Source of the DNA: Pseudomonadales bacterium
GTDB taxonomy: Bacteria; Pseudomonadota; Gammaproteobacteria; Pseudomonadales; Pseudohongiellaceae
Direction: 5' to 3'
Length of the DNA: 40,690 bases
NCBI GenBank assembly: GCA_022821865.1
Contig: JAJECW010000079.1
Coordinates: 1-40,690, forward strand
Part shown: positions 10,026 through 18,995 of the stretch, one piece after another
How the letters are laid out: each line of letters begins with the position of its first letter
Numbering within the stretch: the first letter of the stretch is position 1
Translations under genes and position numbers: made by a program
Notes under the pieces: generated by a model
What the model was told of the DNA's origin: nothing
Database searches by the model: none
Seen by the model: the letters and a program-made list of their open reading frames with translations, nothing else

Positions 10026-11332
10026 ACCCGAAACGCCTGTTGCTCGCCGTCCTGCTGCTCGCCGCCCATGCGCCCGCGGCGGCGGAACTCAGTATCCAGA
10101 TCACCCGGGGAGTGGATGACCCCATTCCCATCGCCGTGGTGCCCTTCGCCACCGATGGCGCGGTCTTTGGCGCCGAAGACGTGGCCGAGATCGTTTCCAA
10201 TGATCTGGAGCAGGTGGGTGAATTCCTCGCTCTCGGGAGGGAAAACCTGCTCAGCATGCCCAGTGAGGAAAGCGAGGTCTTTTTCCGCGACTGGCAACTG
10301 CTGGCCCAGGATTATCTGCTCGTGGGCAAGGTCAGCGGGTCCCGGGGCAGCCAGGCGGTGCGGGTGCAGTACGAGTTTTTCGATGTCAATCGCGAATTGC
10401 GGCTGGTGGGCGAGGTGTTGACCGGCAATGTTTCCCAGATGCGCGATATCGGCCATGAGATCGCCAATGTGGTCTATGAGCAGGTTACCGGCACTCGCGG
10501 CGCGTTCACCTCCCGGATTTTGTATGTAGTCGCCGAGCCGGCTGCCGATGGAACGAGCTTTCGCCTGGAAAAGGCCGACTATGACGGCCAGAGGCCCCAG
10601 GTGCTGCTGCGCTCCCGGGAGCCCATCATGTCGCCCGACTGGTCGCCGGATGGAAGCGAAGTCGCCTATGTCTCCTTTGAGACCGACCTGCCGCGAATCT
10701 ATATCCAGGACATCGCCTCGGGTCAGCGCCGCCAGATCACCAATTACCCGGGAATCAACAGTTCGCCGGTGTTTTCCCCCGATGGCGACAGGCTCGCCAT
10801 GGTGCTGTCCCGGGACGGCAGCCCCGATATCTACGTGCAGGATCTGCGCAGCAATGAACTGATGCGGGTCACCGACCATCCCGCCATCGATACCGAGCCG
10901 AGCTGGACCCCGGACGGACGCTCCATCGTGTTCATGTCGGACCGCACCGGCCAGCCCCAGATCTACCAGATCGAACTCGGCGCGAGCTCTTTCGATGTGG
11001 AACGGTTGACCTATGACTGCTTCCAGTGCGCCAAGGCCAGATTTCTGCCCGATGGCGTCAATCTCATTCACGTCCGCCGGGAGACCCGGCAAAGTCCGAG
11101 CTACCAGATCGCCATCATCAATATCGAGACTTTGCGGGTGATCACGCTCACCGATACTTCCCTCGACGAATCGCCGAGCCTGGCGCCAAACGGCAGTATG
11201 ATCATGTACGCGACAAAGTTCCAGGGGAGGGGCGTTTTGGACGCAGTTTCCATTGACGGTCTGGTAAAGTTCCGTTTACCATCAGCCGAGGGTGACGTGC
11301 GAGAACCCGCGTGGTCCCCGTTCCTTGACTAA
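10022..11332 (+). CDS. tolB: Tol-Pal system beta-propeller TolB
   Basis: 436 aa with a Sec signal peptide (MNPKRLLLAVLLLAAHAPAAA, then ELS). After it come the N-terminal TolB domain (about 22-160) and a six-bladed propeller with repeats of the type SPDWSPDGSEVAYVS, SPVFSPDGDRLAM, EPSWTPDGRSIVFMSD and SPSLAPNGSMIMY. Periplasmic partner of Pal and TolA. The TTG start at 10022 overlaps the tolA stop as TTGA; the signal peptide begins right there, which supports it. Confidence 0.95.
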   Translation: MNPKRLLLAVLLLAAHAPAAAELSIQITRGVDDPIPIAVVPFATDGAVFGAEDVAEIVSNDLEQVGEFLALGRENLLSMPSEESEVFFRDWQLLAQDYLLVGKVSGSRGSQAVRVQYEFFDVNRELRLVGEVLTGNVSQMRDIGHEIANVVYEQVTGTRGAFTSRILYVVAEPAADGTSFRLEKADYDGQRPQVLLRSREPIMSPDWSPDGSEVAYVSFETDLPRIYIQDIASGQRRQITNYPGINSSPVFSPDGDRLAMVLSRDGSPDIYVQDLRSNELMRVTDHPAIDTEPSWTPDGRSIVFMSDRTGQPQIYQIELGASSFDVERLTYDCFQCAKARFLPDGVNLIHVRRETRQSPSYQIAIINIETLRVITLTDTSLDESPSLAPNGSMIMYATKFQGRGVLDAVSIDGLVKFRLPSAEGDVREPAWSPFLD

Positions 11333-11440
11333 ATGTTGTCTTTACCCGGTCGAAAAGGATAGTGGGGGCCGGTTGATTCAACCCGGTTGAGGGGTGGCGG
11401 CCGAAAACACACAACATATGGTGGTTGGAGGACTCAGAGA

Positions 11441-11965
11441 GTGGGAACCCAAAGCAATACGATTATCAAGGCGAGCTTGCTCGCGTTCACGCTGACGCTG
11501 TTCGCGGCATGCGGTTCCACCGAAGATGCAGAACCGCCCGCGGAGGTGGTTGACAGCACACCGGCGCCGGCTGACACCAGCGGCGCCGATGACGATCCCG
11601 GCCCGACGACGGAAGAGTTGGAAAGGGAGAGGCAACTGGCGCAAAGAGTGTTCTATTTCGACTTTGACGTAGCCGAGTTCAAGGCCGAAGACCGTGAAAC
11701 GCTGGCTACTCACGCCCAGAATCTCGCGGCCAACATGAACCGCCGCATTCGCCTTGAAGGTCACGCCGACGAGCGCGGGACGCGGGAATACAATCTCGCG
11801 CTCGGTGAGCGGCGGGCGAATGGCATTCTCAACTACCTCATTGTCAACGGCGCGTCCCGGGGGCAGATTGAGGTGGTGAGCTATGGCGAGGAGCGGCCGG
11901 AAGAGGCTGGGCAGAGTGAGGCGGCCTACGCCATGAACCGTCGCGTAGAGATCGTCGACCAGTAA
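11441..11965 (+). CDS. pal: Peptidoglycan-associated lipoprotein Pal
   Basis: 174 aa. Lipoprotein signal peptide ending LFAAC, with lipidated Cys24, followed by an acidic Pro-rich linker. Then an OmpA-like peptidoglycan-binding domain (about 65-174) with EGHADERGTREYNLALGERR and MNRRVEI. It anchors the outer membrane to the wall and binds TolB. I chose GTG at 11441 because GGAGG lies 10 nt upstream and the signal peptide then has normal length. The 108-bp gap after tolB could hold a promoter; I see none that is convincing. Confidence 0.95.
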   Translation: MGTQSNTIIKASLLAFTLTLFAACGSTEDAEPPAEVVDSTPAPADTSGADDDPGPTTEELERERQLAQRVFYFDFDVAEFKAEDRETLATHAQNLAANMNRRIRLEGHADERGTREYNLALGERRANGILNYLIVNGASRGQIEVVSYGEERPEEAGQSEAAYAMNRRVEIVDQ

Positions 11966-11971
11966 GAACCC

Positions 11972-12892
11972 ATGAACGGGAAACTGTTGCTGGGCGGCTT
12001 GAGGATTCTGGCCGGGAGCTGTCTCCTGCTTGCGGGGACCGCGACCCTGGCCCAGGACCGACCCCTGTTCCCGGGCCAGAACACCGCCCAGGGCGCCAAT
12101 AATGACGCCCTGTCCCTGCTGCTTGACCAGAACAACCAGTTGCGCACCGAATTGCAGGCCCTGCGCGCCCTGGTGGAGGAGCAGGGTTTCGGGTTGCGCA
12201 GGTTGCAACGCGATTCCCTGAGCCGCTACACCAACATGGACGAGCGGCTGCGGAATCTCGAAAATGGCGCTCCTGTGCCTGCTGGGCCGGGCGACTTCCC
12301 GCCGGCGGGCACGGCTGCCGCCGCTGATTCCGGTGATGCCGATGAAACCGCCCGGCAAGCGGGCAGGCAGGCCCCGGAGCCGGTGGTAACCGGACCGGCA
12401 AGCGTCGGGCCAGGCATTTCCTCCACGCCGTTTTCCGACGCACAAGATGCCCAGGCTGCCGACCCCGTTCCGGCCTCGCTCCTGCGCAATCGCCCAGCCA
12501 CCCTGCAGCCGGCGGTCTTGAGTGAGCAGCAACTCTATCAGATGGCCTATGAATCGGCGATCAATTCCGATTTCGAGCGCTCCATTGCCGAGTTTGACCA
12601 ATACCTGAACGTCTATCCGGAAGGCCGCTTTGTCAGCAATGCCCACTACTGGAAAGGCCAGTCATATCTCTATCTCGATCGTTTCGACGAAGCGCGGGAG
12701 GCTTACGAAATCATCATCAATGATTATGCCGGCTCGCCCAAACTGCCCGACGCCATGTATGGACTCGGGCAGGCTTTCCAGGGCCTTGGCGACAGCCGCC
12801 GGGCCAGGGAGCTCTACAACAGCATCAGGCGCCGCTATCCCAATACCGGCGTCGCGAACCTTGCCGATACCCGCCTGCTGTCGCTTGACTGA
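11972..12892 (+). CDS. cpoB: Cell division coordinator CpoB (YbgF)
   Basis: 306 aa, periplasmic. Signal peptide to about residue 27 (ATLAQ), then a coiled-coil trimerisation segment (LLLDQNNQLRTELQALRAL), a low-complexity Ala/Pro linker (about 95-175) and three TPR-like units at the end (YESAINSDFERSIAEFDQYL, then YWKGQSYLYLDRFDEA). CpoB couples Tol-Pal constriction with PBP1B. Six bp after pal, the normal end of the tol operon. Confidence 0.93.
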   Translation: MNGKLLLGGLRILAGSCLLLAGTATLAQDRPLFPGQNTAQGANNDALSLLLDQNNQLRTELQALRALVEEQGFGLRRLQRDSLSRYTNMDERLRNLENGAPVPAGPGDFPPAGTAAAADSGDADETARQAGRQAPEPVVTGPASVGPGISSTPFSDAQDAQAADPVPASLLRNRPATLQPAVLSEQQLYQMAYESAINSDFERSIAEFDQYLNVYPEGRFVSNAHYWKGQSYLYLDRFDEAREAYEIIINDYAGSPKLPDAMYGLGQAFQGLGDSRRARELYNSIRRRYPNTGVANLADTRLLSLD

Positions 12893-12942
12893 CCCGGCGT
12901 TGGTCACGCCAGTCGGGCGCCGGCACGGGGCCGCGCCTTCCC

Positions 12943-13584
12943 ATGTCCCTGAGAATCACTGAAATTTTCCATTCGCTCCAGGGCGAGACCCGCAGCATGG
13001 GAATCCCCACGGTTTTCGTGCGCCTGACGGGCTGCCCCCTGCGTTGCGCCTATTGCGACACAGCCTACGCTTTCCACGGCGGCGAGCTGATGGAGATCGA
13101 TGAAATACTCAGCCAGGTCGCCGCCTGGAATTGCGGCCATGTCACGGTGACCGGCGGCGAACCCCTGGCGCAGAAGGAATGTTTCGACCTTTTGCGGGAG
13201 TTGTGTGGCCAGGGCTACCGGGTTTCCCTGGAAACCGGTGGCGCCATGCCGGTGGAAGAAGTGGATGAGCGGGTCTGTATCGTCATGGACCTGAAGACCC
13301 CGGCCTCCCGGGAATCACACCGCAACCGGTACCGGAATCTGCGGCACCTGCGGCGGACCGACCAGCTCAAGTTCGTCATCTGTAATCGCGAGGACTACGA
13401 ATGGAGTCTGGCGCAACTCGACGAGTATCAATTGACCGACAAGGTCGGCGAAATCCTGTTCTCGCCTTCCCACGGCGAACTTGAGCCCGCAATACTCGCC
13501 CAGTGGATACTTGATGACCGGCTGCCGGTGCGAATGCAGATCCAGCTCCACAAACTGCTGTGGAATTCGGAGCCGGGGCGTTAG
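12943..13584 (+). CDS. queE: 7-carboxy-7-deazaguanine synthase QueE
   Basis: 213-aa radical SAM enzyme. The 4Fe-4S cluster motif is CPLRCAYC (Cys31, Cys35, Cys38), and TGGEPL is the SAM-binding GGE-like segment. It converts CPH4 to CDG, the second-last step to preQ0 for queuosine. Followed 2 bp later by queC, the next enzyme. Length and motifs are normal. Confidence 0.95.
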   Translation: MSLRITEIFHSLQGETRSMGIPTVFVRLTGCPLRCAYCDTAYAFHGGELMEIDEILSQVAAWNCGHVTVTGGEPLAQKECFDLLRELCGQGYRVSLETGGAMPVEEVDERVCIVMDLKTPASRESHRNRYRNLRHLRRTDQLKFVICNREDYEWSLAQLDEYQLTDKVGEILFSPSHGELEPAILAQWILDDRLPVRMQIQLHKLLWNSEPGR

Positions 13585-13586
13585 CG

Positions 13587-14285
13587 GTGACGATCGCGGC
13601 CGGAGCAGGCGTCAGGCGCGCGGTGGTATTGCTGTCCGGCGGGCTCGATTCCGCCGCCTCGCTGGCGCTGGCAAGGAAATCGGGTTTTCTGTGTTACGCA
13701 CTGACTTTTGACTATGGCCAGCGCTCACGGGCGGAAATCGGGGCGGCCGAGGCCCAGGCCAGCGCCCAGGGAGTCACTGAACATCGCGTGCTGCCATTGC
13801 CGCTTGGAGAATTTGGCGGATCCTCTCTCACCGATACCGGAATCACTGTTCCCGCGGAAGAAGTCAAGGGAATACCCTCCACCTATGTGCCGGCGCGCAA
13901 TACGATTTTCCTCTCTTACGCATTGGCCTGGGCCGAAGTTCTGGGAGCCGGCGCGATTTTTATCGGCGTCAACGCCCTCGACTATTCCGGGTACCCGGAT
14001 TGCCGTCCGGAATATGTGGCGGCGTTCCAGCGACTGATTCAACTGGCGACCCGCACCGGCGTCGAGGGAGGCAGTATTTCCCTCGAAACGCCATTGCTGC
14101 ACCTTGGCAAATCCGAAATCATTCAGACTGGCGTCAGACTCGGGGTGAATTTCTCCAAAACGGTTTCCTGCTATCAGGCCGATGCCGACGGCGGGGCCTG
14201 CGGCCGCTGCGACAGTTGCCGCCTGCGGCGGGAGGGTTTTGTTGCCGCGGGGCTTGCCGACCCGACGGTGTACCGGACGGCTTGA
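13587..14285 (+). CDS. queC: 7-cyano-7-deazaguanine (preQ0) synthase QueC
   Basis: 232-aa PP-loop ATPase. SGGLDS (17-22) is the pyrophosphatase loop, and a C-terminal four-cysteine zinc site includes CGRCDSC. It turns CDG into preQ0 with ATP and ammonia. I start at GTG 13587, two bases after the queE stop; an in-frame GTG at 13560 would overlap queE by 25 bp and add nine residues. The promoter of the following tRNA overlaps its stop codon. Confidence 0.93.
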   Translation: MTIAAGAGVRRAVVLLSGGLDSAASLALARKSGFLCYALTFDYGQRSRAEIGAAEAQASAQGVTEHRVLPLPLGEFGGSSLTDTGITVPAEEVKGIPSTYVPARNTIFLSYALAWAEVLGAGAIFIGVNALDYSGYPDCRPEYVAAFQRLIQLATRTGVEGGSISLETPLLHLGKSEIIQTGVRLGVNFSKTVSCYQADADGGACGRCDSCRLRREGFVAAGLADPTVYRTA

Positions 14286-14309
14286 GTTTTTCTCAATTGG
14301 TAGTAAGAT
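14282..14309 (+). promoter_or_regulatory. Predicted promoter of tRNA-Lys
   Basis: TTGAGT (14282-14287), 16-bp spacer, TAAGAT (14304-14309), 12 bp before the mature tRNA. It overlaps the last codons of queC, so the tRNA can be transcribed on its own or by read-through. Confidence 0.5.
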
Positions 14310-14321
14310 TGCGCGCTTCCC

Positions 14322-14397
14322 GGGTCGTTAGCTCAGTTGGTAGAGCAGAAGGCTTTTAACCTTTTGGTCATAGGTTCGAATCCTATACGGCCCACCA
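14322..14397 (+). tRNA. tRNA-Lys (anticodon UUU)
   Basis: 76 nt including an encoded CCA. Acceptor stem GGGTCGT pairs with ACGGCCC with one G-U. D-arm TTAGCTCAGTTGGTAGAGC, anticodon loop CTTTTAA with TTT at 14355-14357, T-arm with GGTTCGAATCC. The anticodon stem GAAGG/CCTTT has one G-U pair. Very close to other gammaproteobacterial tRNA-Lys. I see no clear terminator after it. Confidence 0.98.
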
Positions 14398-14583
14398 AAA
14401 TCCAATGACATCGCCTTCGGCGGCGGATGGATGTTGCGGCGTTGGGAAGATTGATGAATGCCGTCCCCGGCGCCATCGGAAAATCGGTTTCAAACCTGTT
14501 CATGCCGGTCTGGCAGAAGCCCTGGCCGCCGAACTTCGCTGACTCCATTCGGAACCGGCAAATCAGGCTTGTGCCGAAGAGGC

Positions 14584-15387
14584 TTACCGGAAGGTCGGAC
14601 TTTCGGGGATTTTATCGATGACAAAAATGTCATCCGGGAAAGTCCCGCCTACCTCAAAATCGCTCCACACGGCCTCATTTGTTTTTACGCCGTTGTAGAA
14701 AAGACCAACCCGGCCCGCTTGTCGCCAACTGATACCCGGCTTGGAGAAATAGTCGGAATAGCGGCGTTCGTGCCAGCCGCGTGGCGTATCGAAGCCGACA
14801 TACAAGATGTCAAAATTCCCTTGTTCGAACCCGAATAACGTCTTTCCGCCATCCGGGTCGGTCAGTTCGACCATATAGGCAGGCTTGCCGTCAACTGTGC
14901 GATCAGCCCGGCGCTGTTGCATCCAGCCTTCGTCCAGGGCATTGCGGATCGCGCCAAATCCAAAATTGCTGCCCCATATCGCATTGGCGGACTGGTCTGC
15001 CACCCGACCGGATTCATCATAGGTCGCCTCGCCATCGTAGCTCAGCAGCAGAGCCAGTCTTGCATTGCTCCAGGCTTCTATCCTCACCTTGCCGCTGGCG
15101 GCGTGGGAATCGGTTTTCAGGTTCGCGAATACCCGCCACATTGCGTAGGGATTCCAGATCCGGCTGCCGCCGCCTTCTTCGTAAATGACGTTGTAGCCGG
15201 ATAGCAGCAAGGTCCCGGGAGAAACGAATGTTTCGCCTCCGGCGGCCTGTTGCGCCATTTCAATAATCGTCCTGCCATCCAGATCCGGATTTTCGGACGC
15301 GGGACCCGGCTTCTGCTGAGCGTCGGCATAGCCAGCCAGCAGCAGAACCATTGCCATGCCGGGGATAACCGGTTTCCAAGTGCCCAT
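14584..15387 (-). CDS. Exported protein of unknown function
   Basis: 267 aa when started at the ATG at 15387, where a clean signal peptide begins (MGTWKPVIPGMAMVLLLAG, cleavage near ADAQ). The mature part is rich in beta-type strands and Trp/Tyr (RIWNPYAMWRVFANL, YVGFDTPRGWHERRYSDYF, VWSDFEVGGTFPDDIFVID). The general look is of periplasmic LolA-like lipoprotein-sorting proteins, but I see no diagnostic motif, so I give no function. It stands alone, convergent with the tRNA. The frame stays open another 43 codons upstream, without a better start. Confidence 0.75.
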   Translation of the reverse strand: MGTWKPVIPGMAMVLLLAGYADAQQKPGPASENPDLDGRTIIEMAQQAAGGETFVSPGTLLLSGYNVIYEEGGGSRIWNPYAMWRVFANLKTDSHAASGKVRIEAWSNARLALLLSYDGEATYDESGRVADQSANAIWGSNFGFGAIRNALDEGWMQQRRADRTVDGKPAYMVELTDPDGGKTLFGFEQGNFDILYVGFDTPRGWHERRYSDYFSKPGISWRQAGRVGLFYNGVKTNEAVWSDFEVGGTFPDDIFVIDKIPESPTFR

Positions 15388-15678
15388 CGTTATGCTTTCG
15401 ATCGTTTGGTGTGACTTTGCAATAATGCTGAGTCCGTTTCGCAATGTCCAGGAGTCTGCGGCGCATGGAATTCGAGTCTGCACATTCTTGATCGCGAAAC
15501 GGGCATGAATTACCATGGCGCCGAAACCTCCACCGGGCCGGTCCCGGTCAGGATCTTCCGTTTGGGCAGATAACCATTGCGCGATCGGATTCCATGGAGG
15601 TTTCCTTCCAGATCATGGCCATTGCATCCGAGTATCTGGCAACGGCGAAGTCCATTGGCGCACGAAAGGCCCGTTCGC
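15388..15678. other. Intergenic stretch with no recognisable gene
   Basis: Between the start of the exported protein gene and the end of the VapC remnant. The only open frame with an ATG on the plus strand is 40 codons (15594-15716), without a Shine-Dalgarno and without recognisable similarity. It may be degraded sequence left from loss of the toxin-antitoxin locus. Confidence 0.4.
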
Positions 15679-15909
15679 TTACAGACGCAATGGATTCAAG
15701 AACTGAAGCCCCATGAAGTCTTTCTCGTTATCCGTTACGACAATGCAGTCGTTGGCCAGCGCCACGGCGGCGAATATCATGTCGAGAGTGCTTCGCGAGC
15801 GATCCATGGCTTTCCTCTCCGCCATCAGACGCGCCCAGATCAGTCCGGCTTTGGCGTCGAACGACAGGATTCGACCGGCAAATAGCGACTGCGGTCCTTT
15901 CGTAACCAT
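15679..15909 (-). pseudogene. C-terminal remnant of a VapC/FitB-type PIN-domain toxin
   Basis: 76 codons that read like the second half of a FitB/VapC ribonuclease: FAGRILSFDAKAGLIWARL, then STLDMIFAAVALANDCIVV, TDNEKDF (distal acidic active-site residues of the PIN fold) and the terminal LQFLNPL. The N-terminal half with the first catalytic Asp (usually LLDTNV) is absent, and a TGA in frame lies just upstream of the ATG at 15909. No antitoxin gene is visible next to it. I infer a truncated, inactive gene; a short expressed peptide is not excluded. Confidence 0.7.
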
Positions 15910-15963
15910 GATAATTCGAATGCAGGGTTCGAAATTTCATGCATACATGTTATCCTTTCCGTC

Positions 15964-17109
15964 ATGTCATTCCTCCCGCGCCCAAGAGAACTCAATTCCC
16001 TTCGCGCAGCGCTTGATCGCTCCCCTGTTACCGTGTTGCTGGGCCCCCGGCAGTGCGGCAAGACCACTTTGTCCGGACAGTTGATCCCGACACATGTGTT
16101 CGACCTGGAAGAACCGAGAAGTCTGGCCCGGCTGGATGAGCCGCAAAGCGCCCTGGAGACGCTCGTCGGCACCGTCGTCATTGACGAGGTGCAGCGTAAA
16201 CCGGATCTCTTCCCATTGTTGAGGGTACTCGCAGACCGGCGGGAATCCACGCGTTTTCTATTGCTCGGCAGTGCCTCGCCCGACCTTGTAAAGGGCGTTT
16301 CGGAGAGTCTGGCGGGCCGTGTCGCCTACCATGATCTCGGACCCTTGGCGCTCGACGAGGCGGAAACGCAAACATGGCGGCGGCTTTGGTTGCGCGGGGG
16401 TTTTCCGAGAAGCTATCTGGCCGAGAACGATAGCGCGTCGGCTGGCTGGCGGGAGGACTTTATCCGCAGCCACCTGGAACGCGATATTCCGGCGCTCGGT
16501 ATTTCCATAGCCGCGGAAACCTTGCGCCGGTTTTGGCTGATGCTGAGCCATTATCATGGGCAGATGCTCAATCTTTCCGAATTGAGCCGGTCCTTCGGGG
16601 TATCCGATCACAGCATTCGCAGATACCTCGACATACTGGCCGGCACCTTCATGATTCGATTGCTCCCCCCCTGGCACGCCAATGTCGGCAAGCGGCTCGC
16701 GAAGGCGCCGAAGCTGTACATTCGGGACAGCGGCTTGTTTCATGCCTTGCACACGATTACATCCTGGGAACAACTCGAATCCCACCCGAAGCTGGGCTCG
16801 TCCTGGGAGGGATTCGCTCTGGAACAGGCCGTGAGAATGAAGGGCATCGCCCACCCATTCCATTGGCGAACGCATACCGGGTCGGAACTGGATCTGGTCT
16901 GGCAGGCCGACGGCGGACTCTGGGGCATGGAGTTCAAGTATCGCGACGCGCCGCGAATGACAAAGAGCATTCATTCGGTGTTGCGCGATCTGAACCTGAA
17001 GCATCTCTGGATCGTATATCCCGGCGGCGAGGTTTATCGCCTGCACGAGAAAGTGACGGTTCTTCCGGTGACCGAATTGGCGGGTACCGATGAATCGGGG
17101 GACAAGTAA
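15964..17109 (+). CDS. AAA-type ATPase with DUF4143 domain
   Basis: 381 aa. N-terminal ATPase (AAA_14 type) with Walker A GPRQCGKT (27-34) and Walker B TVVIDEVQR. The C-terminal DUF4143 part ends with a restriction-nuclease-like fold (SELDLVW, then GMEFKYRD, resembling the E-x-K of PD-(D/E)xK enzymes). These proteins are widespread, often in accessory regions, and their role is unknown. No Shine-Dalgarno precedes the ATG. A possible -10 (TTATCC, 15950-15955) ends 8 bp before it, so the mRNA may be nearly leaderless. Two TTCGAA palindromes (15915-15920, 15928-15933) lie upstream. The end overlaps the next gene by 20 bp. Confidence 0.9.
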   Translation: MSFLPRPRELNSLRAALDRSPVTVLLGPRQCGKTTLSGQLIPTHVFDLEEPRSLARLDEPQSALETLVGTVVIDEVQRKPDLFPLLRVLADRRESTRFLLLGSASPDLVKGVSESLAGRVAYHDLGPLALDEAETQTWRRLWLRGGFPRSYLAENDSASAGWREDFIRSHLERDIPALGISIAAETLRRFWLMLSHYHGQMLNLSELSRSFGVSDHSIRRYLDILAGTFMIRLLPPWHANVGKRLAKAPKLYIRDSGLFHALHTITSWEQLESHPKLGSSWEGFALEQAVRMKGIAHPFHWRTHTGSELDLVWQADGGLWGMEFKYRDAPRMTKSIHSVLRDLNLKHLWIVYPGGEVYRLHEKVTVLPVTELAGTDESGDK

Positions 17110-18967
17110 CGAGTTGCGGGGCGCCAATCAACCCATCTGGCCGACGGATTCGGGTTCTGCCGTTAATGCGGCCGGGGGCGTGGGCGGGAGCGGGAGCGGA
17201 TTTGCAGCCGTGAATTCCCATGGCGCAGGCTCCGAGCCTCCCATTCCAGTTCTGGTCTGTGAAAATTCTGCTTTGCGGGCTATATTGCGGAGCCCTTGGC
17301 GGCATATTTCGCTTCTCATGACTTTCGGACTCGCCGGCGGCTCCCGGGAACTGCTCAGGAACGTATTGCAATCTAAGGAATCCAGCGCTTTCGCCGCGGG
17401 AGATTTGCCGGGGCCGGACTATCTGTCCACAGCGGATGCGGCCGGGTCGAGGCTTGAGGCGAGCCTGGCGCAGTGGCTCAAACCGGACTGGCGAATAATA
17501 CATGGGCTGGATGACGAAGCTCAGGCATCCGGGCCGGCGCCCTGGGACTGCATCGTCAGCGGTGGAACCTACCACTATCTCGAACAGACGGGCCTGTTAT
17601 GCCGCGCCCGGGGCCTGCTGCGAGATGGCGGCAGGTTGATAATCGCCGGTGAGTTCCTGCGGGATGTGGAGACTATGCTGAAGTCGGACCTGCCCACGGA
17701 ATTTTCCCTGTTGCAATTGTCGAGCCGGCTGGGATTCCAGTTGATCGATCAGGTGGATTGGACTGACCAGGCGCGGCACTCGATTGCCCGGGCGCGGCAA
17801 TGGTTTGCGCCCGAAGCAGCAAGATGCCGGTTTCCTCCGGCGGCCTGGCTGCAAGGCATGAAAACCAGGCGACAGGCTGTTTCCGCCGACGCCATGGACG
17901 ATCTTGCCCGGGAACTGGCCGCGCTGGCGGCGGAGTTCGATTCCGGCCACAGGCGTTTCGGGTGCTTTGTTTTCGATCTCGATGCTTCTTCCGGTGGCCC
18001 CTGGAGCGCACTCGAACTCGGCGATATGACTTCTTTCGAACCGGAAGAAGTTGCGGAAATATTCCGGGAAAGCTTCCATACCGAATTCGACCCTGCCCTG
18101 TGGCGCTGGAAATACGGGGCGGGCAAGGGCACGGCCATCGTGGCCCGGCATGAGCCTGGAGGTCCGGTCATCGCCCACTATGGCGGGGTGGCGCGGGAGA
18201 TCGATTATTTCGGGCGGGACCAGCTCGCATTCCAGGGCTGTGACGTCATGGTCAAGCCGGCGGTGCGGCGCCAATACGGCCGCAACAGCCTGTATTTCCA
18301 TCTCACCGCAACGCTGTTCGAGCGGGAAATCGGTTATACCGTCAAGCATGCGCTCGGTTTCGGCTTCCCCAACAAGCCGGTGATGAAAACCGCCATGCGT
18401 CTCGGCCTGTACGGCAAGGTGGACGACTATGTGGAACTGGCGATTTCCAAGTCCGAAGCGCCGCCCGTCAACTGGCAAATCGAGCCGCTGGTCCCGGAAC
18501 AGCCAACCCACGAAAAAGCCGTAAACGAGCTTTGGCAGGCCATGCGCCGGGACTTCCGCAACGGCGTCATAGGCAAGCGCCATGGCGCCTATCTTGCGTG
18601 GCGCTACGCCAGCCACCCCCATGGAGCGAGCTATTTTCCGCTGTTGCTGCGACAGGCCGGCAAGGCCAGGGCCATTGTCGTGCTGAAACGCCACGAGGAA
18701 CAGTGGCTGCTGATGGATCTGGTGGCCCCCCTGGCAAGCATGGACCATGCCGCCGGCGCGGCAAGAGGCTGGGTTGAAACCCGCCCGGAGCCGGGCGCGC
18801 TGGTGATGTGGCTTACCGCGGCCTGGGTCCGGCGGCTGGGCTGGCAGGGCCGCATTGTGAAGAATTTGGGTATTGAGATACCCTTCAATGCCTGGAACCC
18901 CGGCCCGGATGCGAAACTTCCCGCCGGCGCCTGGTGGCTCACCGCCGGGGATATGGATTTCCTGTGA
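17090..18967 (+). CDS. Methyltransferase-like / GNAT acetyltransferase fusion protein
   Basis: 625 aa with two parts. Residues about 50-270 resemble the later half of a class I methyltransferase fold (DCIVSGGTYHYLEQ, then LLRDGGRLIIAGEFL), but a clear glycine-rich SAM loop is missing, so this part may be inactive or divergent. Residues about 315-560 look like a GNAT acyltransferase (WRWKYGAGKGTAIVARHE, then VIAHYGGVAREIDYFG, DVMVKPAVRRQYGRNSLY). The first 45 residues are Gly/Ser-rich and probably disordered. Start at ATG 17090 overlaps the ATPase gene by 20 bp. An acyl-CoA ligase gene starts 28 bp after it, which suggests the GNAT part uses an acyl-CoA made by that ligase. Substrate unknown. 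Confidence 0.8.
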   Translation: MNRGTSNELRGANQPIWPTDSGSAVNAAGGVGGSGSGFAAVNSHGAGSEPPIPVLVCENSALRAILRSPWRHISLLMTFGLAGGSRELLRNVLQSKESSAFAAGDLPGPDYLSTADAAGSRLEASLAQWLKPDWRIIHGLDDEAQASGPAPWDCIVSGGTYHYLEQTGLLCRARGLLRDGGRLIIAGEFLRDVETMLKSDLPTEFSLLQLSSRLGFQLIDQVDWTDQARHSIARARQWFAPEAARCRFPPAAWLQGMKTRRQAVSADAMDDLARELAALAAEFDSGHRRFGCFVFDLDASSGGPWSALELGDMTSFEPEEVAEIFRESFHTEFDPALWRWKYGAGKGTAIVARHEPGGPVIAHYGGVAREIDYFGRDQLAFQGCDVMVKPAVRRQYGRNSLYFHLTATLFEREIGYTVKHALGFGFPNKPVMKTAMRLGLYGKVDDYVELAISKSEAPPVNWQIEPLVPEQPTHEKAVNELWQAMRRDFRNGVIGKRHGAYLAWRYASHPHGASYFPLLLRQAGKARAIVVLKRHEEQWLLMDLVAPLASMDHAAGAARGWVETRPEPGALVMWLTAAWVRRLGWQGRIVKNLGIEIPFNAWNPGPDAKLPAGAWWLTAGDMDFL

Positions 18968-18995
18968 ACTGGAACGAAGTCGGGAAAATCTCTAC

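Noticed and set aside
11333-11440. GGTTGA-T-TCAACC in the tolB-pal spacer as a terminator
   Set aside because: It has no loop long enough to fold as a hairpin and no T-run.
14398-14430. CGCC-TTC-GGCG after the tRNA as a terminator
   Set aside because: Four base pairs and no T-run; too weak to call.
15594-15716. A 40-codon plus-strand frame after the exported protein gene
   Set aside because: No Shine-Dalgarno, no recognisable similarity, and overlaps the VapC remnant.
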